A DNA stretch of 64,000 bases, taken from the NCBI GenBank assembly GCA_016935555.1, contig JAFGQR010000106.1, forward strand, positions 57,177 through 121,176, read 5' to 3'. The notes below the pieces were generated by a model. The model did no database searches, was not told the DNA's origin, and was given only the letters and a program-made list of their open reading frames with translations. The DNA comes from Verrucomicrobiota bacterium. GTDB lineage: Bacteria; Verrucomicrobiota; Verrucomicrobiia; Limisphaerales; JAFGQR01. The translations under genes were made by a program, and so were the position numbers. Below, in pieces: positions 38,659-48,256 of the stretch. Each line of letters begins with the position of its first letter. The first letter of the stretch is position 1.

Positions 38659-40251
38659 ATGAAGATACTGGTGTGCGATCCGGTTTCGTCGAAGGGCGTG
38701 GCTTTGTTTCGGAGGCGGGAGGATTTCCAGGTGGAGGTGCTGGACAGGCGTCTGCCCGAGGCGGAGCTGGTGGGGAAGGTTGGGGATGTGGACGCGATGG
38801 TGGTGCGATCGGAGACGAAGGTGACGCGCAAGGTGATCGAGGCGGCGCTGCGATTGAAGGTGGTGGGGCGTGCGGGGGTTGGGGTGGACAACGTGGATGT
38901 GGACGCGGCGACGCAGCGGGGGATAGTGGTGATGAACACGCCGAGCGGGAACACGATTTCCACCGCCGAACTGAGTTTTTCGATGCTCATGGCGCTGGCC
39001 CGCAAGATTCCGCAGGCGCACGCCTCGATGAAGGCCGGGCAATGGGACAAGAAGAGCTTCAAGGGGACGGAGCTTCACGGCAAGAGCCTGGGCGTTCTGG
39101 GCATGGGCCGCATCGGCACGGAGGTGGCCCGGCGCGCCATGGCGTTCGGCATGCACGTGATCGCCTACGACCCGTACCTGTCGCTCTCGCGCGCCAAGGC
39201 GCTCCACGTGGAGCTGGCCGAGCGCCTGGACGAGGTGTTCGGCCGCGCGGATTTCATCACCGTGCACATGCCGTTGAGCGAGGAGACCAAGGACATGCTT
39301 GACGCGGAGGCGTTTGCCAGGATGAAGCCGGGGGTGCGGGTGATCAACTGCGCTCGCGGGGGCATTGTCAACGAGGAGGACCTGATCGCGGCCATCCAGC
39401 AGGGCAAAGTCGCCGGAGCCGCCCTCGACGTCTACATGAAAGAGCCGCTGGCGCAGGATTCGCCCCTGCGGGCCGTGCCCGAGATCATCATGACCCCCCA
39501 CCTTGGGGCCAGCACCGCCGAGGCGCAGGATAATGTGGGGATCGAAGTTGCCGAGGCGATCACGGATTATCTCGTCACGGGCACGGTGCACAACGCGGTC
39601 AACCTGCCGAATCTCGACGCCAAGGCGTATGAAACCGTGAAACCGTTTCTCATCCTCGGGGGGAAGCTGGGCCGGCTTGTGGCGCAGATTTCCTCGAAGC
39701 GCAACGACCGTCTGGTGATCACCTACGGCGGCAGGGCCACCGAGCTGCCGACCGATCCGGTCACGCGCGCCGTGCTGGTGGGGTTCCTCCAATCGGCCGG
39801 AGGCCAGGATGTCAACCAGGTCAATGTGCGCGCGCTGGCCAACACGCTGGGGCTGCTTGTGGAGGAGGTGAAGTCCAACCAGGAAACCGACTACAACGAG
39901 TGGCTGCACATCGCCGCCTACTCCGGCGAGCAGCGCACCTCGGCCGGCGGCACCGTGCTTGGCAAGAAGCACCAGCCCCGCATCGTCCGGCTGATGGGGC
40001 AGCCGGTCGAGATTGTGCCCGAGGGCGTGCTGTTGCTGCTCAACAACAAGGACCGCCCCGGCATCGTGGGCCACCTCGGCACCCTCATGGCCAAACACGC
40101 CGTCAACATCGCCAGCATGAGCCTCCACCGCGACAGCGCCGGCGGCCAGGCCCTCACCGTCTTGAACCTCGACACCCCCCCCACCGCCGCCCTCCTCGCC
40201 GAAGTCCAGGCCGACCCCGACATCCGCAATGTCCGCGTCGCCAGGCTCTGA
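38659..40251 (+). CDS. serA: D-3-phosphoglycerate dehydrogenase
   Basis: 530 aa; 'VVGRAGVGVDNVDVDAATQRGIVVMNTPSGNTISTAELSFSMLMALARKIPQA', 'GVLGMGRIGTEVARRAMAFGM', C-terminal ACT domain. Confidence 0.95.
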   Translation: MKILVCDPVSSKGVALFRRREDFQVEVLDRRLPEAELVGKVGDVDAMVVRSETKVTRKVIEAALRLKVVGRAGVGVDNVDVDAATQRGIVVMNTPSGNTISTAELSFSMLMALARKIPQAHASMKAGQWDKKSFKGTELHGKSLGVLGMGRIGTEVARRAMAFGMHVIAYDPYLSLSRAKALHVELAERLDEVFGRADFITVHMPLSEETKDMLDAEAFARMKPGVRVINCARGGIVNEEDLIAAIQQGKVAGAALDVYMKEPLAQDSPLRAVPEIIMTPHLGASTAEAQDNVGIEVAEAITDYLVTGTVHNAVNLPNLDAKAYETVKPFLILGGKLGRLVAQISSKRNDRLVITYGGRATELPTDPVTRAVLVGFLQSAGGQDVNQVNVRALANTLGLLVEEVKSNQETDYNEWLHIAAYSGEQRTSAGGTVLGKKHQPRIVRLMGQPVEIVPEGVLLLLNNKDRPGIVGHLGTLMAKHAVNIASMSLHRDSAGGQALTVLNLDTPPTAALLAEVQADPDIRNVRVARL

Positions 40252-40285
40252 CCCTCCCACCCGCACCCCATCCGACGCGCCCCCC

Positions 40286-41503
40286 ATGCCGATTCTCGCT
40301 CCCGGGTTCCTCACGCGGCCGCGCCTGCTCGCCGCCGTTGTTCTCGTGCTGGCCTGCAACGGGTCCGACGCCCGCGCCGCCGGGGCCGCCGGCCCGGCCT
40401 CGGGCGGCACGCCGGAGCCGTTGTTTGACGACCCGGTCGTGGCGCGCGGGCAGGGCTTCGAAGTCAGGCGCAGCCAGGTGGATCAGGCGTTTGTTGCCTT
40501 GAAGGCCAACCTGGCTGTGCGGCGCCAGACCATTCCGGAAGGATTGCGCCAGTTGCGCGAGGCCCAACTGCTCGACAGCCTCATCCTCAACAAGCTCATG
40601 AATCTCCGGGCTTCCGAGGAGGACCGGAAACGCGGCCGTGAGATCGCGCAGCAGCTGACTGCGGAGGTGCGCAAGGAGTTCAGTTCCCAGGAGGCGTTCG
40701 AGCGCCGCCTCAAGGCGCTCGGCCTTTCCCCCAGCGGGTTCTACCGCCGCCTCGAGGAACAGGCCCTGGCCGATGCCGTCATCGATCGCCAACTCAAATC
40801 CACCATCGTCATCCCCGACGCCCAGGTGCGCGAGTTTTACGACACCGGCACCGATGTCCGCGTGCGCATGATGCAGGAAGCCGTCGAGAGAATGGCCCGC
40901 ACGCCGGATACTCCCCTCAACCAGCTCACCGCCGCCAGCGAGCAAATCGAAAAAGTCCGCACGACCAACCTCGAGGGGCTCGAAGAGCCCGAACGCGTCC
41001 GCGTGCAACACATCTTCGCCCTGACCAAGGACCGCGACACCGACCTCGACCTGCCCGAAGCCCAGATCCGCGCCAAACGCCAGAAAATGGACCGCCTCCT
41101 CGCCCGGGCCCGGAGCGGCGAGGATTTTGCCCGGCTCGTGCTTGAACACTCGGAAGACAGGGCCCTCTCCACCACCAAGGGCGAATACACCTTCACCCGC
41201 CAGGACGCCTTCGTCCCCGAATTCAAAGCCGCCGCCTTCTCCATGCGCACCAACCAGATCAGCGATGTCGTCGTCACCCCCTTCGGCCTCCACATCATCA
41301 AGCTCCTCGAACGCATCCCCGCGAGAAAAGTCGCGTTCGACAAAGCCGCCCCCGGCATCCGAGATTACCTTGCCCGGCAGGAAGCCCAGAGAATTTTGCC
41401 CGAATTCTTCGCCCGCGTCAAAAAGGACGCCGCGGTCGAAATCCTCGATCCCAAGTACATCCTCGACGCCCCCGGATCCTCCGGCAGCCGCGCCCCTCCC
41501 TAG
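40286..41503 (+). CDS. Parvulin-type peptidyl-prolyl cis-trans isomerase (SurA/PrsA-like), secreted
   Basis: 'RVQHIFAL…LLARARSGEDFARLVLEHSEDRALSTTKGEYTFTRQDAFVPEFKAAAFSMRTNQISDVVVTPFGLHIIKLLE'. Confidence 0.88.
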   Translation: MPILAPGFLTRPRLLAAVVLVLACNGSDARAAGAAGPASGGTPEPLFDDPVVARGQGFEVRRSQVDQAFVALKANLAVRRQTIPEGLRQLREAQLLDSLILNKLMNLRASEEDRKRGREIAQQLTAEVRKEFSSQEAFERRLKALGLSPSGFYRRLEEQALADAVIDRQLKSTIVIPDAQVREFYDTGTDVRVRMMQEAVERMARTPDTPLNQLTAASEQIEKVRTTNLEGLEEPERVRVQHIFALTKDRDTDLDLPEAQIRAKRQKMDRLLARARSGEDFARLVLEHSEDRALSTTKGEYTFTRQDAFVPEFKAAAFSMRTNQISDVVVTPFGLHIIKLLERIPARKVAFDKAAPGIRDYLARQEAQRILPEFFARVKKDAAVEILDPKYILDAPGSSGSRAPP

Positions 41504-41604
41504 CAACGCAAAGCGCGTCTGCAAGAAACCGCCGCGCGCGCCGCCGCGCGGAACCGCCCCGGCCGTCCATTGACGGCGGCGTCCGATCTGGTAGTGTGGC
41601 GCGC

Positions 41605-42042
41605 ATGACAACACATCGCGGCAAAGGCGTGGCTCGGTTCAGCATCTCCTTGCCGAGCGGTCTGGCCGCCCAGTTGGAGCGCATGACCCGCGAGAAAGGC
41701 TACGACAACCGGTCCCGGGCCGTGGCCGACATGATCCGCGCGCACGTGATCGAGCATCGCCAGAAATACGGCGACGAGGAAATTGCCGGCACCATCACGC
41801 TCCTCTACGACCACCACACCCAGCACGTCCAAACCGCCCTCACCGACATCCAGCACAACCACCACCACGTCATCATCGCCACCCTCCACGTCCACCTCGA
41901 CCCCCATAATTGCCTCGAACTCCTCGCCGTCCGCGGCAAAGCCGCCGTCATCAAACGCATCGCCGACGAACTCATCGCCGCCAAGGGCGTCAAACACGGC
42001 AAACTCACCGTCACCAGCACCGGCAAAAACCTGCCCTCCTAA
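41605..42042 (+). CDS. nikR: NikR-like nickel-responsive ribbon-helix-helix regulator
   Basis: 'VARFSISLPSGLAAQLERMTREKGYDNRSRAVADMIR' (RHH) and 'HNHHHVIIATLHVHLDPHNCLELLAVRG' (H-x-H-x5-C metal site). Confidence 0.9.
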   Translation: MTTHRGKGVARFSISLPSGLAAQLERMTREKGYDNRSRAVADMIRAHVIEHRQKYGDEEIAGTITLLYDHHTQHVQTALTDIQHNHHHVIIATLHVHLDPHNCLELLAVRGKAAVIKRIADELIAAKGVKHGKLTVTSTGKNLPS

Positions 42043-42086
42043 CACCCCGGCAAGCCGCAGGCGCGGATGCCAACTCCAACGGCAGC

Positions 42087-43580
42087 ATGAACAGAAAACA
42101 AGTCATCGTCATCGGCTCGGGCCTGGGCGGATTGTCCGCGGCCATCTCGCTGCGGCAGGAAGGCTACGAGGTCACCCTCCACGAGAAGAACGCCCGGATC
42201 GGCGGCAAGCTGAACGTGCTGAAGGCGCGCGGTTACACCTTCGACCTCGGACCGTCCATCCTCACGCTGCCGCATCTCTTCGAGCGGCTGTTCGAACGCA
42301 GCGGGAAGAAGATGAAGGACTACATCCCCATGCGCACGCTGCGGCCGCATTGGCGCAACTTCTTTGAGGACGGCACGGTCGTGGATCTGTATCCCGAACC
42401 CGATCGCATGGCCGAGGAGGCCCGAAAAGCCGGCGAAGACCCGGCCCATGTGCAGCGTTTCCTCGAATACTCCGGACGTCTTTACGACCTGGTCAATGCG
42501 GGCTATTTCGAGCAGGGCCTGGACACCGCAGGCGATTTCCGCCGGTTCTACGGCCTCGGGAAGTTTCTCCAGTTCGATCTGTTCCGCACGATGCACGGCG
42601 GCGTGAAGCGCTTCCTCAAGACCCGACCCATGCAGGACATCTTCGACTACTTCATCAAGTATGTCGGCTCGTCGGCCTACCACGCGCCGGCGTTCATGAA
42701 CTGCCTGCCCACGATCCAGTTCCGCCACGACCTCTGGTATGTGGACGGCGGCCTCTACGGCATCGCCCTCGGCCTGCAGCGGCTCATGGACGAACTCGGC
42801 GTCACCGTCAAGCTCGAGAGCGAAGTCACCGAAATCCGCAAGGACGGCCGCCGCGTCACCGGCATCGTCACCCGGGACGGCCAGTTCCACGCCGCCGACA
42901 TCCTCGTGTCCAACATGGAGGTCATTCCCGCGTGCACGACCTTGCTCCGCGAAGACGAGGCGTTCCTGCGCTCGCTGGCCAGGTTCGAGCCGGCCTGTTC
43001 CGGCCTCGTGCTCGAACTCGGCCTCGACTGCCAGTACCCGCAACTCGCCCACCACAACTTCCTGTTCTCCGGCAACCAGAAAGAGCACTTCCACACCGTC
43101 TTCCGCAAACGCCAGTTGCCGCCCGACCCCACGATCTACCTTGTCTGCGCCTCGCGCACCGACCCCACCGTCGCGCCGCCCGGCTGCGATGGCCTCAAGA
43201 TCCTGCCCCACATTCCCCACATTGACGACGACCACCCGCTCACCCGCGCCGACTACCTCGCGTTCAAGGAGCGCGTCGTGGACAAACTGGAGCGCATGGG
43301 CCTGCGCGACCTGCGCAAGCACATCGTCTTCGAGCATTGCTGGACGCCGCTGGACATCCGCGAGCAATACTACTCGAACCGGGGCTCCATCTACGGCGTC
43401 GTCAGTGACCGGTTCAAAAACCTCGCCTTCAAGGCCCCCAAACAAAGCACAAAATACCCGAACCTCTTCTTCGTGGGCGGCTCGGTGAATCCCGGGGGCG
43501 GCATGCCGATGGTGGTGCTCTGCGGGCAGAACGTGGCCAGGAAGGTCGTGGCGTGGGACCGGCCTCCGCCCAACGCCTGA
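42087..43580 (+). CDS. Phytoene desaturase family FAD-dependent oxidoreductase (CrtI/CrtN-like)
   Basis: 'VIVIGSGLGGLSAAISLRQEGYEVTLHEKNARIGGKLNVLKARGYTFDLGPSILTLPHLFERLF', C-term 'NLFFVGGSVNPGGGMPMVVLCGQNVARKV'. Confidence 0.92.
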   Translation: MNRKQVIVIGSGLGGLSAAISLRQEGYEVTLHEKNARIGGKLNVLKARGYTFDLGPSILTLPHLFERLFERSGKKMKDYIPMRTLRPHWRNFFEDGTVVDLYPEPDRMAEEARKAGEDPAHVQRFLEYSGRLYDLVNAGYFEQGLDTAGDFRRFYGLGKFLQFDLFRTMHGGVKRFLKTRPMQDIFDYFIKYVGSSAYHAPAFMNCLPTIQFRHDLWYVDGGLYGIALGLQRLMDELGVTVKLESEVTEIRKDGRRVTGIVTRDGQFHAADILVSNMEVIPACTTLLREDEAFLRSLARFEPACSGLVLELGLDCQYPQLAHHNFLFSGNQKEHFHTVFRKRQLPPDPTIYLVCASRTDPTVAPPGCDGLKILPHIPHIDDDHPLTRADYLAFKERVVDKLERMGLRDLRKHIVFEHCWTPLDIREQYYSNRGSIYGVVSDRFKNLAFKAPKQSTKYPNLFFVGGSVNPGGGMPMVVLCGQNVARKVVAWDRPPPNA

Positions 43581-43659
43581 TTGCACGCCGCTCAGCCCCC
43601 GCCTCGTGAAGGCTCCGTATTGAGATCGCCGCTTCCCGTGATGGGCCAATGCCAAAACC

Positions 43660-44590
43660 ATGAAAGCACTCGCTTCCTTCCTCACCCTGTGGGCCCTTCT
43701 TCCTCCCTGCGGATCCGCAGCGGCAGGGTCCAAACCCAACCTCCTGTTCATCCTCGCCGACGACCTCGGCTGGGCCGACACGACGCCCTACGGACATACG
43801 AAGTTTTACCAGACACCCAACCTCGAGCGGCTGGCCGGGCGCGGCATGACGTTCAGCCGCGCCTACTCCGCCAGCCCGCTCTGCTCCCCCACCCGCTCGG
43901 CCATCCTCACCGGCCTTAGCCCCGCTGCGCGGCGGCAAGGCAACCCTGTTCGAGGGCGGCACGCGCGTGCCCTGCATCATCGTGATGCCCGGCATCACCC
44001 AGCCCGGTTCTCGCAGCGACGCCATGGTCCAAAGCGAAGACTACTACCCGACCCTGCTGGAAGCTCTCGCGCTCAAACCAGCGGCCGGACAACGCTTCGA
44101 CGGCACAAGCATTCTCCCTGCGCTGCGAGGCAGACCGCTCGAGCGCGGCGCCGCCTTCCAATACTTCCCGCACAATCCGCCTGTGCCCGACTGGCTGCCC
44201 CCCGCCGTCTCCGTGCATCGCGGCGATTGGAAACTCATCCGCATCTTCCACGGCGGCGACCACGGCGCGCACCGCCACCTGCTCTTCAATCTCCGCGAGG
44301 ATCTCGGGGAGAAGAACAACCTCGCCGCGCAGCATCCCGAACAGGTGCGCGAACTCGACGCGCTCATCGAGCATTTCCTCAACGAAACCCAAGCCGTGGT
44401 CCCCATCCCCAATCCCGCCTTCGATCCGGCAAAGGACCATCCCGAAGACGAAGGCAAACCGAAGCCGCGACGCCAAGCCCGGCCCGCAAAGTCCCCCGCC
44501 CCCTCCGCCGCTGATCCCGGCGCTCCTCCGCAGATGCTGGGCTGGATCGAACTGGCCTCCGGCGGCCGAACGCGGCGCTGGGATTTCTGA
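43660..44590 (+). pseudogene. Sulfatase with internal deletion and frameshift (N- and C-terminal parts in different frames)
   Basis: N-part '[23 protein letters not shown]…[15 protein letters not shown]' (FGly motif CSPTR) frame 1; C-part '…[36 protein letters not shown]…' frame 2; junction near 43918-43925. Confidence 0.85.
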
Positions 44591-44617
44591 AGTCAACCTT
44601 TCCAAGAACATCCCACT

Positions 44618-45667
44618 ATGAAACTCCTCATCCTCACCGTCCTGCTGCTCGGTGCGCTGCACTCCGGCGCCGCCGCCAAAAACCGTGAACCCGCCCCAGC
44701 CCCGCCTGAACGCGGCCCCGAGGGCGTCGGTGCCGTTGCGCCAGCCCCAAAGCCGGTGCGGGTCTTCATCCTCGCCGGACAATCCAACATGGAAGGCGCG
44801 GGCCGGATCAAGGCCGACCCCAACCGCCACGGCGGGAAAGGCTCGCTCGAATTTCTCGTGAAGGATGCCGCCACCGCGAAACGCTTCGCGCATCTGGTGG
44901 ACGCGGCCGGGCAGTGGCGCGCCCGCGACGACGTGTGGATCGCCTATCTGGAGCGCAAAGGGCCCCTCACTGTCGGGTTTGGGGCTCGAAAAGACGAAAC
45001 AATCGGTCCCGAACTCGGCTTTGGCTGGGTGTTGGGCGACGCGTTGCACGAACCGGTGCTGCTCATCAAGTGCGCCTGGGGCGGCAAAAGCCTCGCCGTG
45101 GATTTCCGCCCGCCCAGCGCGGGCAAGCCGCCCTATTCCCTCGGCGAAAAGGCCGACGCCGCCATCGCGCAGAACCCGGCGATCATCGGCAAATACTATC
45201 GCGAGACCCTGGCCCTCACCAAGACCGCCCTGGCCAGCCTCCGGGACCTTGTGCCCGGCAGCAACGGGCGTTACGCGCTGGCCGGGTTCGGCTGGCACCA
45301 GGGTTGGAACGACCGCATCAACAACACGTTCAACGCCGAATACGAAACCAACCTCGTCCACTTCATCCGCGACATCCGCCACGACCTCGGCGCACCCGCC
45401 CTGCCATTCGTCATCGCCGAAACCGGCATGAGCGGCCCCGAGGAGAAACACCCGCGCGCGCTTTCGCTGATGAAGGCCCAGGCGGCCGTGGCGGAGCATG
45501 AAGCATTCAAGGGCAACGTGGCGTTTGTGGGCACCCGCGCGTTTTGGCGGCCCCCGGACCAGTCCCCCAGCGGCCAGGGCTATCACTGGAACTCGAACGC
45601 CGAAACCTATTACCTCATCGGCGAAGCGATGGGCCGCGCCATGGTCAGGCTGATCGAAAGCGACTAG
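44618..45667 (+). CDS. Sialate O-acetylesterase-like (SASA) carbohydrate esterase, secreted
   Basis: Signal peptide; 'RVFILAGQSNMEGAGRI', 'LLIKCAWGGKSL', 'GFGWHQGWND'. Confidence 0.88.
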   Translation: MKLLILTVLLLGALHSGAAAKNREPAPAPPERGPEGVGAVAPAPKPVRVFILAGQSNMEGAGRIKADPNRHGGKGSLEFLVKDAATAKRFAHLVDAAGQWRARDDVWIAYLERKGPLTVGFGARKDETIGPELGFGWVLGDALHEPVLLIKCAWGGKSLAVDFRPPSAGKPPYSLGEKADAAIAQNPAIIGKYYRETLALTKTALASLRDLVPGSNGRYALAGFGWHQGWNDRINNTFNAEYETNLVHFIRDIRHDLGAPALPFVIAETGMSGPEEKHPRALSLMKAQAAVAEHEAFKGNVAFVGTRAFWRPPDQSPSGQGYHWNSNAETYYLIGEAMGRAMVRLIESD

Positions 45668-45730
45668 ACGGCCGCATGCTCTGCAATCCGCGCGAACACA
45701 TGAGCCGCGCCAACCGCTTCCTCGCCTGAA

Positions 45731-45780
45731 GTCCCGCGACGGCTCAAGGAACAGTTCGCCAAGGCCGGCCCCGGAGCGCT
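45731..45780 (+). pseudogene. Vestigial fragment matching part of the downstream glycosidase gene
   Basis: gtcccgcgacggctcaaggaacagttcgccaaggccggccccggagcgct is nearly identical to 46767-46815 (about 45/50 with one indel). Confidence 0.65.
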
Positions 45781-45887
45781 CATGGCCTTGCGCCATCGCG
45801 CGGCCCCCTCCAACTGTCGCTCAGCTCCGACGCGTGGGGGCGGATTTGGATGGGCTTGGACGGCGGCGGGCGTATAACCTCGCACCC

Positions 45888-48068
45888 ATGAAACCCGCGG
45901 CGTTTTCGATTAACCTCACGTTCACGGCCATGTTGTTCGCATTGCTCCACCCTGCGCGCCTGGAGGCGAACGACGCGTGGCCGGCCTTCCCGGTGGCGTG
46001 GAAGGACAAGATCGACGCCCCTGCCGATGTCTCGTTCCTGCTCCGCGCGCCGGCGGGGCGGGATGGCTTTGTGCGGGTGCGGGACGGGCACTTGGTCCAT
46101 GCGGACGGCTCGCGCTTTCGCATCTGGGGGATCAACGTGACGGCGAACGGCGCGTTGCCGCCGACGCAGGCGGCGCCCACCATCGCCGCCGGTCTCGCGC
46201 AGCGCGGCATCAATTGCGTGCGCTTCCATTTCCTCGACCGCCTCGGCGCCCTCATCCCCCGCAACCGCCCGGACACGCGGGCCCTCGATCCCCTGGCCCT
46301 CGAGCGGCTCGACCGGTTCGTGTTCGAGCTGAAGCAGCGCGGCATCTACACGGACCTGAATCTGAATGTGTATCGCACCTACAAGCCGGGCGATGGCGTT
46401 CGCGACGCGGAACTGCTTGGCATTGGCAAAGGGGCGACCTATTTCGACGAGCGGCTGATCGAGTTGCAGCGCGAATACGCGCGGCAGTTGCTCACCCACA
46501 CGAACGCTTGCACCGGCCGTGCCTACCGGGAGGAACCCGCGGTGGCGGTGGTCGAGTTCCTGAACGAAAACTCGCTGGTCGAAGCCTGGGTGCAAAACCG
46601 CCTCCTTGGCACCCGGAGGACCAAGGCCATTGGCACCTGGCACGACATCCCACCCAGCTACGCGGAAGCGCTCACCCGGAAGTTCAATGACTGGCTGCCG
46701 CGACGCGTCCCTCCCGAAACCCTGGCCCGAATCCGGTCCGAAACCGGCGTGGCCGCGGGCGCCTTGGTCCCGCGACTGCGCAAGGAACAGTTCGCCAAGG
46801 CCAGCTCGGAGCGCTTTCAAACGGAGGCGGCGTTCTACATGGAAATCGAAAGCGCCTTCTACCGCGAGATGGCGAAGTTCCTGCGCGAGGACCTCGGCGT
46901 GAGAAGCCTGCTCATCGCCAACAGCGACCACGGCCACGGCATGTCCGGCTATCCGCTCACGTCGTCCATGGCCCAGCTCGACATCGTCGACGGCCATGTC
47001 TATTGGCAACACCCGAACTACACCACCGACCCGAAGTCCGGCCGGCGCACCGGCTTCACCCTCGCCAATACGCCGATGGTCGACGATCCGCAGCGCTCGA
47101 CGCCAGTCCAGCTTTCGCGCACGGCCGTCGCCGGCAAACCCTACACCGTCTCCGAAGTCAACCATCCCTTCCCCAGCGAATACGCGTGCGAGGGCGTGCC
47201 GGTGCTTGCGGCCTATGCGGCCCTGCAGGATTGGGACGGGGTTTTCTGGTACACGCTCGCCCACGAGGATGCCACCAGGGTCCCGGACTTTGCCCTGGGG
47301 CACTTCGACTTCGCCAACGACCCGGTCAAAATGAGCCAGCTTGCGGCCGGAGCGCTCCTCTTCCTGCGCGGCGATGTCCGGCCCGCCCAACGCACGGTGA
47401 CCCGCACCTACAGCCGCGAACAGGTGGTCGAAAGTCTGCGCCTGCCGTGGAAGGAAGGCCCCTACTTCACCCCGGGCTTCCCGCTCGCCCTGCCGCTGCA
47501 ACACGCGGTCCGGGTGGCGTCGTTTGACGGACCGCCCACCGGCGCCTTCGAGACCGTGCCAGCCCATCCCATCGAATCGGATACCGGGGAACTGGCTTGG
47601 TTCGCAGGCGGCAAGGGCGCCGGTCGCGTGATCGTGGATACGCCGCGCTCCCAGGCCCTGGTCGGGTATTTAGCCAACACCGGCGCACAGACCCGAAACC
47701 TGCGCGCCGAAATCCAGACACCCTTCTGCGCCTTGACGCTCAACGCGCTGGACAACCAGCCCGTCGCTTCGGCGGGCCGGCTGTTGCTGACGGCCACGGC
47801 GCGCGTGGCAAACTCCGGCATGGTGTGGAACGAGAAACGCACCTCGCTGGAGACGTGGGGCAAGGCGCCGGCGCGTATTGAACCGGTCGCCGGCCGGGTG
47901 TTCCTTCGCGGATTGGAGGCCGCCCGCGAGTTGGTCGCGCAACCGCTCGACGCCGCGGGCGAACCGATGGGCCCGGCAACGGTCCTGACCCGCGCGGGTC
48001 GAGACTGGTCGCTGACGCTGGGCCAACCGCGGGCCACACCCTGGCAGGTCCTCACCGTGCGGCGCTGA
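45888..48068 (+). CDS. Secreted glycoside hydrolase-like protein with TIM-barrel (cellulase-superfamily) N-terminus
   Basis: 'FRIWGINVTANGALPP…LAQRGINCVRFHFLDRLG…RNRPDTRALDPLALERLDRFVFELKQRGIYTDLNLNVYR…VAVVEFLNENSLVEAW'. Confidence 0.7.
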   Translation: MKPAAFSINLTFTAMLFALLHPARLEANDAWPAFPVAWKDKIDAPADVSFLLRAPAGRDGFVRVRDGHLVHADGSRFRIWGINVTANGALPPTQAAPTIAAGLAQRGINCVRFHFLDRLGALIPRNRPDTRALDPLALERLDRFVFELKQRGIYTDLNLNVYRTYKPGDGVRDAELLGIGKGATYFDERLIELQREYARQLLTHTNACTGRAYREEPAVAVVEFLNENSLVEAWVQNRLLGTRRTKAIGTWHDIPPSYAEALTRKFNDWLPRRVPPETLARIRSETGVAAGALVPRLRKEQFAKASSERFQTEAAFYMEIESAFYREMAKFLREDLGVRSLLIANSDHGHGMSGYPLTSSMAQLDIVDGHVYWQHPNYTTDPKSGRRTGFTLANTPMVDDPQRSTPVQLSRTAVAGKPYTVSEVNHPFPSEYACEGVPVLAAYAALQDWDGVFWYTLAHEDATRVPDFALGHFDFANDPVKMSQLAAGALLFLRGDVRPAQRTVTRTYSREQVVESLRLPWKEGPYFTPGFPLALPLQHAVRVASFDGPPTGAFETVPAHPIESDTGELAWFAGGKGAGRVIVDTPRSQALVGYLANTGAQTRNLRAEIQTPFCALTLNALDNQPVASAGRLLLTATARVANSGMVWNEKRTSLETWGKAPARIEPVAGRVFLRGLEAARELVAQPLDAAGEPMGPATVLTRAGRDWSLTLGQPRATPWQVLTVRR

Positions 48069-48256
48069 CATCCCCTTGTTTTCCGGCAATCAGGCAGAAC
48101 CGGAATCTCCAGCACCTCGATGTTCGAGGTTCGGCGCTGAACGTCCGATGGCCGTCCCAGTTTCTGAACCCAGAAAGCTCCGCCGCCGCGGCGGAGATGG
48201 GGGCTCTCGCCAGGATTTCTTCGTGGTTCGCGTCAACCAGGATGATTGGGCGATGG

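Noticed and set aside
38653-40410. 585-aa minus-strand ORF
   Set aside because: Antisense to serA.
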